Source: Frigoribacterium sp. Leaf8 (GTDB lineage Bacteria > Actinomycetota > Actinomycetes > Actinomycetales > Microbacteriaceae). Taken from it: a stretch of 64,000 nucleotides of DNA. Made by a program: the position numbers and the translations under genes. The DNA lies in NCBI RefSeq assembly GCF_001421165.1, contig NZ_LMKB01000005.1, forward strand, positions 341,580 through 405,579. Direction: 5' to 3'. The notes beneath the pieces were generated by a model that worked only from the letters and a program-made list of their open reading frames with translations, was not told where the DNA came from and did no database searches. Positions 41,845 to 49,844 of the stretch are shown here, one piece after another. Position 1 is the stretch's first letter. Every line of letters starts with the position of its first letter.

Positions 41845-41917
41845 CTCCCCGAGTTGGACTCGAACCAACAACCTGCCGGTTAACAGCCGGCTGCTCTGCC
41901 AATTGAGCTATCGAGGA
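41845..41917 (-). tRNA. tRNA-Asn (anticodon GTT)
   Basis: 73 nt. Acceptor TCCTCGA with TCGGGGA (one U-G), D-arm TAGCTCAATTGGCAGAGC, anticodon loop CTGTTAA, T-loop TTCGAGT. CCA not encoded. Followed by its own terminator. Confidence 0.96.
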
Positions 41918-42031
41918 ATGGCAACCGCCCCGGACTTTCGTCCGTGACAGCGGAGACAACACTAGCAAAGATCTGAGCCCCCGAGGGACCACGCCGACGA
42001 CGCGGCGCGTCGCACGGCTCCGACCGCCGCG

Positions 42032-43087
42032 TCAGTACCCGTCGTGCGGATCGACCACGCCGACGAACTCCCCGTCGCCGAGGAAGGCCCGCACGTTGAG
42101 CCGGATGCGCTCGGCCAGCAGCGGGGCCGTCATCTCGGGGGTGTCCGCCTGGTGCGGCGTGACGACGACACGCGGCTCGCCGAAGAGCGGGTGCCCGTCG
42201 GGGAGCGGCTCGGGCGTGGTGACGTCGACCCCCGCGCCCCAGAGTCGCTCCGCCCTGACCGCCTCGACGAGGGCGTCCGTGTCGACCAGGCTGCCCCGCG
42301 CGACGTTGACGAGCACGGCCGTCGCCGGCAGCAGGGCGAGCCGACGCGCGTCGAGGAGGCCTGCCGTGCCGGGCGTCGCGGCGGCGGCGAGGACGAGGAC
42401 GTCGGCCTCGGGCAACACCTCGTCGAGTCGCTCGACGGGGACGGTCCGGTCGGCCCCGGGCACGGGTTCGCTCGACCGGCGCACGATGGTAACCCGGACG
42501 TCGAACGGGGCCAGGAGGCGCATCAGCTCGATCGCGATGCCCCCCGCCCCGACGATGACGACGTGCCGTCCGTAGAGCGACCGGCCCTGTTGTTCGGTGG
42601 CCCAGGAGGTGGCGCGCACGCGCTGGGGAACGACCCTCAGCAGCGACAGCACGAGCATGAGGGCGTGCTCGGCGACGGGTTCGGCGAACGCCCCCTTGGC
42701 GCTCGTCCAGAGCGGCAGCGCGCGGTCGGCACGGGCCGTGATGACCTCGGAGAAGGCGTCGACCCCGGCGTAGGGCAGCTGGACCCACTCGATGCCCGGG
42801 TTCTCGTCCAGCGCGCGGGCCAGGCCGTCGGGGTCGCGGTACGAGAGCCAGACCAGGCCACGGGTCTCCGGGCCCAGGGGGACGACGTCCGCTCCCCCGG
42901 CCCTCACGGCGTCGACGAAGACCGGGGTGGGGCGGGGGGCCACCGAGACGGCACCCGGGGTCGGGCGTCGCCCCGGGGCGAGGACGGGGCCCGCGGTGAC
43001 GACCGCGCGGTGGCCGCGCGCGCCTCCCGGGCTCGTCGCCCTTGCGGCGTCCGAGGTGGTCGGGCCCGTGGCCGGCTCGGCGGTCAC
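42032..43087 (-). CDS. D-isomer-specific 2-hydroxyacid dehydrogenase
   Basis: 351 aa. NAD-binding GAGGIAIELMRLL is at about residue 177; catalytic Arg in VNVARGSLVDTDAL, Glu in TPEPLPDGHPLF and His in VTPHQADTPEM. Substrate likely a small 2-ketoacid such as glyoxylate or phosphoglycerate-like, not decidable. GTG at 43087 overlaps the ABC ATPase stop as GTGA; last gene of the six-gene transporter operon. About 30 residues of Ala/Gly-rich sequence precede the domain. Confidence 0.9.
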   Translation of the reverse strand: MTAEPATGPTTSDAARATSPGGARGHRAVVTAGPVLAPGRRPTPGAVSVAPRPTPVFVDAVRAGGADVVPLGPETRGLVWLSYRDPDGLARALDENPGIEWVQLPYAGVDAFSEVITARADRALPLWTSAKGAFAEPVAEHALMLVLSLLRVVPQRVRATSWATEQQGRSLYGRHVVIVGAGGIAIELMRLLAPFDVRVTIVRRSSEPVPGADRTVPVERLDEVLPEADVLVLAAAATPGTAGLLDARRLALLPATAVLVNVARGSLVDTDALVEAVRAERLWGAGVDVTTPEPLPDGHPLFGEPRVVVTPHQADTPEMTAPLLAERIRLNVRAFLGDGEFVGVVDPHDGY

Positions 43088-43983
43088 GAGGGCCGGTCTC
43101 CGCGGAGGCCGGCGTCGGGGTCGAGCGGTCGCCCGGCCTCGCGCTCCTCCGGGCGGATGATGTCGATCGGGGTCGTCTGCGAGAGCACCTTGACGTAGGG
43201 GTCGATGCCGGTCCGCAGGACCTCGTCGATGTCGCCCAGTCCGACCAGACGGCCACCGCGCATGACGGCGACGCGGTCGGTGATCGCTCGGGCCTCGGCC
43301 ACCGAGGAGGTGACGACGAGCGCCGAGAACTGACGCCCCTCGTGCAGGTTCCCGATGACGTCGAGGACGGCCTGGCGGACGAGCACGTCCACCCCCCGGG
43401 CGGGCTCGTCGGCGATCAGCAGCGGGGGCTCGAGGACGAGGCTGCGGGCCAGGGCGACGCGTTGTCGCTGACCGGAACTGAGCTCCCAGGTCTGCTTGAG
43501 CATGGTGCCGAGCGGCAGGTGCACGCCGTCGACGAGCGTCGCGACGATGCGCCCGGCTTCGGTGCGGTCGAACTTGCGGTCGCGCTGGTAGATCGGCTCG
43601 GCGATGGCCTCGCCGACGGTCAGGTCGGGACTCAGCCGCTCGCCGTCGTCCTGCGCCAGGTAGCCGACCATGGCCGAGAGCCGGTCCCGGCGCCGGCCCG
43701 AGAGCTTGCCGACGTCCTGGCCGAAGACCCGTGCGGTCCCACCGACCAGACGCGGGCGCCCCTCGTCGACGCGGCCCGTGCCGGTCAGTCCGGCGAGGGC
43801 CATCGCGAGCGTCGACTTGCCCGAACCGCTCTCGCCGAGCACGGCGACGATCTCGCCCGGCTCGACCCGCAGGGTGACCCCGTCGACGGCACGCACGGCC
43901 GGATGGCCCGCCCGGGCGGGGTAGAGCAGCGACAGGTCGTCGGTGACGACCGGCTGGTCGAGGTCGAGCTCGCGACCCGGCAC
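43084..43983 (-). CDS. ABC ATPase, oligopeptide type, with altered switch region
   Basis: 299 aa single nucleotide-binding domain. Walker A GESGSGKST, signature LSSGQRQRVALA and Walker B LLIADEP are intact. The H-loop, normally T-H-D/N, reads ALVVTSSVAEARA: the switch His is replaced by Ser. The D-loop is ARGVDV instead of ALDV. It may therefore be a slow or structural partner. GTG at 43983 lies 2 nt after the fused ATPase stop. It is a third NBD in an operon that already encodes two, hence probably regulatory or specialised. Confidence 0.88.
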   Translation of the reverse strand: MPGRELDLDQPVVTDDLSLLYPARAGHPAVRAVDGVTLRVEPGEIVAVLGESGSGKSTLAMALAGLTGTGRVDEGRPRLVGGTARVFGQDVGKLSGRRRDRLSAMVGYLAQDDGERLSPDLTVGEAIAEPIYQRDRKFDRTEAGRIVATLVDGVHLPLGTMLKQTWELSSGQRQRVALARSLVLEPPLLIADEPARGVDVLVRQAVLDVIGNLHEGRQFSALVVTSSVAEARAITDRVAVMRGGRLVGLGDIDEVLRTGIDPYVKVLSQTTPIDIIRPEEREAGRPLDPDAGLRGDRPS

Positions 43984-43985
43984 CG

Positions 43986-45728
43986 TCAGGCCGCCCCGAC
44001 GGTGTCGGTTCCGCGCTCCGGGTCGCCCGCCGCCCGGCGGTCGAGTTCGGCCAACCGCTCGCGGCGGGACGCCTGCTCGATCGGATCGGGCACCGGCAGC
44101 GACGCCAGCAGGCGCTGCGTGTAGGGATGCTCGGGCGCGCCGAGGACCTGGTCGTTCGGTCCGCTCTCGATCAGGTCGCCGTGGAACAGCACGCCGATCC
44201 GGTCGGCCAGCATGTTGACGACCGCGAGGTCGTGGCTGATGAACAAGGCGGCGAAGCCCAGCTGCGACTGCAACTCGGTGAACAGCTCGAGCACCCGGGC
44301 CTGCACGGAGACGTCCAACGCGCTGGTGGGCTCGTCCGCGATCAACAGCGTCGGGTCGAGGGCGAGCGACCGGGCGAGGCTCGCCCGCTGACGCTGCCCG
44401 CCGCTGAGCTCGTGGGGGTACCGGTCGGCGAACGACTTGGGCAGCTGGACCGCCTCGAGCAGTTCGTCGACGCGCGGACGGGCGGCCCGGGCGTCCTTCG
44501 CACGACCGTGCACGATGAGCGGCTCGGCCACGCACTCGGCGATCGTCAGCAACGGGTTGAAGCTCGACGCGGGGTCCTGGAAGACGAAGCCGATGTCGGC
44601 GCGCTTCGGCTTGAAGTCACGCTCGTGCACCCCGTTCATCTCGATGCCCAGCACCTCGAGCGATCCCCCGGTGACCTTCGTCAGCCCGGCGATGGCCCGT
44701 CCGATCGTCGTCTTGCCGGAACCGCTCTCGCCGACGAGGCCGAGGACCTCGCCGCGGGCGATGGTGAAGTCGACGCCCTTGACGGCTCGGAAGCCGCCGC
44801 GGCCGAGGCGACCGGGGTACTCGATCTCGAGACCGCGGGCACGTACGACGACCTCGCTGTCGGCGGGCTGCTCCTGCTGCGTGTGGCCGCGCGCCTCGAG
44901 CTTCGGCACCGAGCCGAGCAGGCGCTTCGTGTAGTCGTCCTGCGGGTTCGCGAACAGCTCGACGGCCGGGGCCTGCTCGACGACCTTGCCGAGGTACATG
45001 ACGGCGACGCGGTCGGCGAGGTCGGCGACGACGCCCATGTTGTGGGTGATCAGCACGATGGCCGTGCCGAACTCGTCCCGACAGCGGCGCAACAGGTCGA
45101 GGATCTCGGCCTGCACGGTCACGTCGAGGGCCGTGGTCGGCTCGTCCGCGACGATCACCGACGGGTCGAGCACGAGCGCCATCGCGATGACCACGCGCTG
45201 CTTCTGCCCGCCCGAGAACTGGTGCGGGTAGTAGTCGACGCGGGTCTCGGGGTCGGGGATGCCCACGCGACGCAGGATGTCGATCGCCTTGACCCGCGCC
45301 TCCTTGCGTCCGACCTTGCCGTGGGCCCGCAGGCCCTCGGCGATCTGCCAGCCCACCGTGTAGACGGGGTTGAGCGCGGTCGACGGCTCCTGGAAGACCA
45401 TGGCGACGTCGGTGCCGCGGAGCTCGCGGACCTTCTTCGGGCCGACCTCGAGGACGTTCTGCCCCGAGAGCAGCACGGCACCGGTGGCGACCGCGGTCTC
45501 GGGCAAGAGGCCGAGGATCGTCTTCGCCGTGACGGTCTTGCCGCTCCCCGACTCGCCGACGATCGCCAGCACCTCGCCGGCGCGGACGTCGAGCGTCACG
45601 CCCTGGACGGCCGCGACGTCGCCGCCGTCGGTCGCGAAGGTCACCTCGAGGTCGGTGATGCCGACGGCGACGGGGCGCTCGTCGCGCGGCGTCGCGGGTC
45701 GGCCGGTCGTGGTCGTGTCGGCGGTCAT
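43986..45728 (-). CDS. Fused double ATP-binding protein of peptide ABC transporter (DppD-DppF type)
   Basis: 580 aa, two complete NBDs. First: GESGSGKTV, FSGGQKQRVVIA, VIVADEPTTALDV, LITHNMG. Second: GESGSGKTT, LSGGQRQRASLA, LLIADEPTSALDV, FISHDLA. The C-terminal extension HPYTQRLLASLPVPDP is typical of DppF/OppF. Energises import of peptides or related solutes through the two permeases. ATG at 45728 overlaps the permease stop as ATGA. Confidence 0.95.
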   Translation of the reverse strand: MTADTTTTGRPATPRDERPVAVGITDLEVTFATDGGDVAAVQGVTLDVRAGEVLAIVGESGSGKTVTAKTILGLLPETAVATGAVLLSGQNVLEVGPKKVRELRGTDVAMVFQEPSTALNPVYTVGWQIAEGLRAHGKVGRKEARVKAIDILRRVGIPDPETRVDYYPHQFSGGQKQRVVIAMALVLDPSVIVADEPTTALDVTVQAEILDLLRRCRDEFGTAIVLITHNMGVVADLADRVAVMYLGKVVEQAPAVELFANPQDDYTKRLLGSVPKLEARGHTQQEQPADSEVVVRARGLEIEYPGRLGRGGFRAVKGVDFTIARGEVLGLVGESGSGKTTIGRAIAGLTKVTGGSLEVLGIEMNGVHERDFKPKRADIGFVFQDPASSFNPLLTIAECVAEPLIVHGRAKDARAARPRVDELLEAVQLPKSFADRYPHELSGGQRQRASLARSLALDPTLLIADEPTSALDVSVQARVLELFTELQSQLGFAALFISHDLAVVNMLADRIGVLFHGDLIESGPNDQVLGAPEHPYTQRLLASLPVPDPIEQASRRERLAELDRRAAGDPERGTDTVGAA

Positions 45729-46738
45729 GCGGTCACCTCGTCGTGGGTCGTGGTCGGGGCCTGCTCGGTGCGTCGGGTGCCCTTGGTCTTGCGCTTCGCG
45801 CGACGGCGGGTCCGGAGGCGCGGGTCGGCCAGGTCGTTCAGGCTCTCGCCCATCAGCGTGATGCCGAGCACCATCAGCACGATCGCCGCACCGGGGAAGA
45901 CGCCGGTCCACCAGATGCCGCTGGCGGTGTCGGAGAGGGCGCGGTTCAGGTCGTACCCCCACTCGGCCGCCGCGGTCGGGCCGATGCCGAACCCCAGGAA
46001 GCCGAGGGCCGCCAGGGTCAGGATCGCCTCGGACGCGTTGAGCGTGAGGATCAGGGGCAGGCTCCGCGTGGCGTTGCGGAGCACGTGCTTGAACATGATG
46101 CGGCCCGTGCTGCTGCCGTTGACCTTGGCCGACTCGACGAACGCCTCGGCCTTGAGCCTCGTGGCCTCGGCGCGGACGACGCGGAAGTACTGCGGGACGT
46201 ACACCACGGTGATCGAGATGCCCGCCGAGACGATGCCGCCCCAGAGGCTCGACTGGCCCCCGCTGATGACGATCGAGACGACGATGGCGAGCAGCAGCGA
46301 GGGGAACGCGTAGACCGCGTCGGCGACGACGACGAGCACGCGGTCGAGCCACCCGCCGAGGTAGCCCGAGATCAGGCCGAGCGTCACGCCGATCGTGATC
46401 GACAGCACCACGGCCACGATGACGACGGCCACGGCGGTCCGGGTGCCCCACATGACGCGGCTGAACACGTCGTAGCCGCCGACAGTCGTCCCCCACAGGT
46501 GCTCGGCCGACGGTGGCGCCTGGCGCGGGAAGGCCTCGGTGGCACCGCGCAGCTGGCCGAAGCCGTAGGGCGCGATGAGGGGGGCGAAGATCGCCAGCAG
46601 CACGAACACGGCGACGATCACGACGCCGGTCAGCAGCATGCCGCGCTGCAGCCCCACCGAACGGCGGATCTGGGCGACGACGGGGAGGCGCTTGTAGAGG
46701 GGTTCGCGGCGGTCGGCCGCGACGGTCGAATCGGTCAT
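45725..46738 (-). CDS. Peptide ABC transporter permease (DppC type)
   Basis: 337 aa, six membrane helices: an N-terminal helix GMLLTGVVIVAVFVLLAIFAPLIAPYG and the core with the EAA-type loop EAFVESAKVNGSSTGRIMFKHVLRNA. PYGFGQLRGATEAFPRQAPPSAEHLWGT is the family's extracytoplasmic loop after helix 1. The C-terminus is strongly basic (RTRRRAKRKTKGTRR). ATG 2 nt after the DppB-type gene. Confidence 0.94.
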   Translation of the reverse strand: MTDSTVAADRREPLYKRLPVVAQIRRSVGLQRGMLLTGVVIVAVFVLLAIFAPLIAPYGFGQLRGATEAFPRQAPPSAEHLWGTTVGGYDVFSRVMWGTRTAVAVVIVAVVLSITIGVTLGLISGYLGGWLDRVLVVVADAVYAFPSLLLAIVVSIVISGGQSSLWGGIVSAGISITVVYVPQYFRVVRAEATRLKAEAFVESAKVNGSSTGRIMFKHVLRNATRSLPLILTLNASEAILTLAALGFLGFGIGPTAAAEWGYDLNRALSDTASGIWWTGVFPGAAIVLMVLGITLMGESLNDLADPRLRTRRRAKRKTKGTRRTEQAPTTTHDEVTA

Positions 46739-46740
46739 GG

Positions 46741-47835
46741 TCAGTACCTCACGCGGGGGTCGATCAGGGCGGCGATCACGTCGACCACGAAGTTGGTGAC
46801 GGCGACGATGACGGCGAGCACGGCGACGATGCCCTGCACGGCGATGAAGTCGCGGGCCGACAGGTACTGCTGCAGCTGGAAGCCCAGCCCCCGCCAGCCG
46901 AAGGTGGTCTCGGTCAGCACCGAGCCGCCGAGCAGCATCGCGATCTGCAGCCCCATGACGGTGATGATCGGGATCAGGGCGGGCTTGAGCGCGTGAGCCC
47001 GGACGAGCCGGAACTCGCTGACGCCCCGCGACCGCGCCGCGTCGACGTACTCGGAACCGAGCGTGCCGATGACGTTGGTGCGCACCAGGCGCAGGAAGAT
47101 GCCGGCGGTCAGCACGCCGAGCGCGAGGGCGGGCAGCACCGCGTGCGAGAGGACGTCCACGATGATCGTCGAGTTGCCGGTCCGCAGGGCGTCGACGATG
47201 TAGATGCCCGTGGGGTTGTCGATGCGCCCCAGGGCGATGGCGACCCGCGTGCTCGCACGACCGCCGAGCGGGAGCCAGCCGAGCCAGACCGAGAAGGTGA
47301 GCTTGAGCAGCAGGCCGGCGAAGAAGACCGGGGTCGCATAGGCGAGGATCGCCAGCACGCGCAGGATCGCGTCGGGCCAACGGTCGCGCACGTACGCGGC
47401 GAGCATGCCGAGCGGGATGCCCAGCACGAGCGCGACGATCAGCGCGTAGAAGACCAGCTCGATCGTGGCGCTGCCGTACTGGAGCAGGATGCCGCTGATC
47501 TCGCGGTTGTCGGTCGCGGTGGTGCCGAAGTCGCCTCGGACGATCTGGCCGAGGTACTCGAGGTACTGCACGATCACGGGGCGGTCGTAGCCGGCGGCGG
47601 CGAGACGCTCCTGCAGCTGGGCCTCGGTGAGACGCCCGCCGACGGAGGCGGTGATCGGGTTGCCGACCACGCGCATCAGGAAGAACACGAGCGTGACGAG
47701 GATGAACACGGTGGGCACGATGAGGATCGCGCGGATCACGATGTAGCGTCCGAGGCCGCCGCCGCCGGAACTCCGGGACTTCCCGGGACTGGAGGTGGGC
47801 GGTGCCGTGAGGGAACCGTCGGTGATCAGGGTCAC
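46741..47835 (-). CDS. Peptide ABC transporter permease (DppB type)
   Basis: 364 aa, six membrane helices; YIVIRAILIVPTVFILVTLVFFLMRVVGNP start and EYVDAARSRGVSEFRLVRAHALKPALIPII (EAA loop), ending DVIAALIDPRVRY, the normal DppB end. GTG at 47835 follows GAAAGG. A 16-bp hairpin separates it from the binding protein gene upstream. Confidence 0.94.
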   Translation of the reverse strand: MTLITDGSLTAPPTSSPGKSRSSGGGGLGRYIVIRAILIVPTVFILVTLVFFLMRVVGNPITASVGGRLTEAQLQERLAAAGYDRPVIVQYLEYLGQIVRGDFGTTATDNREISGILLQYGSATIELVFYALIVALVLGIPLGMLAAYVRDRWPDAILRVLAILAYATPVFFAGLLLKLTFSVWLGWLPLGGRASTRVAIALGRIDNPTGIYIVDALRTGNSTIIVDVLSHAVLPALALGVLTAGIFLRLVRTNVIGTLGSEYVDAARSRGVSEFRLVRAHALKPALIPIITVMGLQIAMLLGGSVLTETTFGWRGLGFQLQQYLSARDFIAVQGIVAVLAVIVAVTNFVVDVIAALIDPRVRY

Positions 47836-47876
47836 GTCGTTGGGCCTTTCGATGGTGTGGTGCCGGTCGCAGACCG

Positions 47877-47912
47877 GAGGGGGCGCCCCGCGGTGTCGCG
47901 GGTCGCCCCCTC
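47877..47912 (-). terminator. Attenuating hairpin between binding protein and permease genes
   Basis: A 16-bp stem with one mismatch (47877-47892 with 47897-47912), loop GTGT. Commonly such a hairpin raises binding-protein mRNA over permease mRNA. Confidence 0.65.
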
Positions 47913-47993
47913 GGCGTACGGCCGTGGTGCGGAGTCCCCCGACCCCGGAGGCCGACCGGCGGACCGGCGGGACTCAGGGGACGGGGAGGCGCG

Positions 47994-49616
47994 TCAGCGG
48001 CTCAGCGCACCGTAACGGAACTTGAACGACGCGTCGAGCGTGTCGTCCACGCCCTTCACGTCGGACTGCGAGACGACGACCTGCGTGCCCTGCAGCAGCG
48101 GCAGGGTCGGCAGGTCGGCCGCGACGGCGTCCTGGATGTCCCCGATGGTCGCCTCACGAGCCGAGGCGTCCTGCTCACCGATCTCCTTCGTCAGCAGACC
48201 CTGGACGGTCGGGCTGTCGTAGTGGTTGCCGACGAAGTTGTCCGCGCTGAAGAACGGCGTCAGGTAGTTGTCGGCGTCCGAGAAGTCGGGGAACCAACCC
48301 AGCTGGTAGACGGGGTAGGCGTCCTCGCGGCGCTCGGTGCTGTAGGTGTCCCACAGGGTCGACTGGAGGTTGACGGTGAACAGGCCGCTCGCCTCGAGCT
48401 GCGACTTGATCAGCGCGTACTCCTCGTCGCTCGACGCACCGTAGTGGTCGGGGCTGTACTGCAGGTCGATCGACACCGGGGTGCTGACGCCGGCGGCCGA
48501 CAGGGCCGCGGCGGCCTTGTCGACGTCCGGGCCGCCCTGGCCGTCGCCGTAGAGGCCCTCGAGGGGCGTCGTCGCACCGGTCAGGCCGTCGGGGACGACC
48601 GAGTAGAGCGGCGTGTAGGTGTCGTTGTAGACGTCCTTGGCCAGGGCGGCACGGTCGACCGTGTCGGCCACGGACTGACGCACGGCGAGGGCCTTGGCCG
48701 GGTCGGCGTCGGGCTGCGTGGCACCGTACGGCATGGTGTTGAAGTTGAACACCAGGTAGCGGATCTCGCCGCCGGGGCCGTTGTGCACGGTGAGCGCGTC
48801 GTCCTTGGCCAGGTCGGCCAGGTCGGTCGGGCTCAAGCTGCGGTTCGCGACGTCGACGTCGCCGTTCTGGACGGCGAGCTTGAGGTCGGTCTCTTCGGTG
48901 TAGTAGGTCGCCGTGACCGAGTCGGTCTTCGGGGCACCGAGCACGCCGTCGTAGGCGTCGTTCGCCTCGTAGGCGATCGTCTCGTTCTGCGAGTAGTCGG
49001 TGATCGTGTACTGACCCGAGAAGGCGTTGCCCTTGACGATGTCGTCGGCGTCGGTGAGCCCGGTCGCCGAGAAGACGTCCTCGTCGACGATCGGGCCGGC
49101 GGGGCTCGAGAGCACCTGGGGCCAGGTCTGGTCGGCCGACTTGAGCGTGAAGACGACGGTCGTGTCGTCGGGCGCGTCGGTGCTGGCCAGGTTGCCGAGC
49201 AACGACGACGGGCCGTTGGGGTCGGCGATGGCCAGCTGGCGGTCGAAGCTGAACTTGACGTCGCTCGAGGTGAGCGCGTTGCCGTTCGCGAAGGTCAGTC
49301 CGTCCTTGAGCTTGACCGTGTACTCGGTCGGGCTGGTGAAGTCGGCGGACTCGGCCAGGTCGGGCTCGACGTCGGGGCTGCCGTACGGGGCGTTCGTCAG
49401 GAAGCCGAACACCTGGTTCTGGACGGCGAACGAGCCGTTGTCGTACGAACCGGCCGGGTCGAGCGACGTGATGACGTCGGTCGTGCCGATGCTGAGACCG
49501 TCGAGGGCGTCGGTCGCGTCACCACCGGAGGCGCAGCCCGAGAGGACGAGTGCGGTGGCAGCGGCGCCACCGACGACGGCGAGGGCGCGTCGGGCGAGCG
49601 TGGAGTCGGATGTCAT
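47994..49616 (-). CDS. Extracellular solute-binding lipoprotein (peptide type, SBP family 5)
   Basis: 540 aa. A lipoprotein signal: basic LARRALAVVGGAAATALVLSGC with Cys at about residue 28, then a Gly/Ser/Asp linker. Family 5 features include SLDPAGSYDNGSFAVQNQVFGFLT near the N-terminus and LADLAKDDALTVHNGPGGEIRYLVFN mid-protein. Captures peptides or similar solutes for the adjacent permease. Start ATG has GAGGTAA at good spacing; promoter -35 TTGGCA/17 bp/-10 TGTAAA upstream. First gene of the six-gene operon. Confidence 0.95.
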   Translation of the reverse strand: MTSDSTLARRALAVVGGAAATALVLSGCASGGDATDALDGLSIGTTDVITSLDPAGSYDNGSFAVQNQVFGFLTNAPYGSPDVEPDLAESADFTSPTEYTVKLKDGLTFANGNALTSSDVKFSFDRQLAIADPNGPSSLLGNLASTDAPDDTTVVFTLKSADQTWPQVLSSPAGPIVDEDVFSATGLTDADDIVKGNAFSGQYTITDYSQNETIAYEANDAYDGVLGAPKTDSVTATYYTEETDLKLAVQNGDVDVANRSLSPTDLADLAKDDALTVHNGPGGEIRYLVFNFNTMPYGATQPDADPAKALAVRQSVADTVDRAALAKDVYNDTYTPLYSVVPDGLTGATTPLEGLYGDGQGGPDVDKAAAALSAAGVSTPVSIDLQYSPDHYGASSDEEYALIKSQLEASGLFTVNLQSTLWDTYSTERREDAYPVYQLGWFPDFSDADNYLTPFFSADNFVGNHYDSPTVQGLLTKEIGEQDASAREATIGDIQDAVAADLPTLPLLQGTQVVVSQSDVKGVDDTLDASFKFRYGALSR

Positions 49617-49736
49617 ATCCGGTTACCTCTTTCTCTGTGTGCAAGGGGCCCCGGGCCGTGCTGTGGACGCGGCCGTTTCAGGGAACGTCCATTGGTAACA
49701 CACACGTGAGCGCGAGACGGGCTCATCGCGCAACTG

Positions 49737-49765
49737 TTTACAGGCCCGCAACGAACCCTTGCCAA
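49737..49765 (-). promoter_or_regulatory. Candidate sigma-70-type promoter of the transporter operon
   Basis: -35 TTGGCA (49760-49765) and -10 TGTAAA (49737-49742) with a 17-bp spacer on the minus strand, about 121 bases before the start codon. Confidence 0.5.
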
Positions 49766-49844
49766 CTGGTCGTCTCGAGGCCGGCGGCGCATCCTCGTGA
49801 TGTATGCGCGTTCAGGCCGGGGCACCGCGTGACGGCTGCCGACC

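Noticed and set aside
43042..46313. Long plus-strand open frames antisense to the ABC transporter genes
   Set aside because: All are low-complexity mirrors of the transporter genes.
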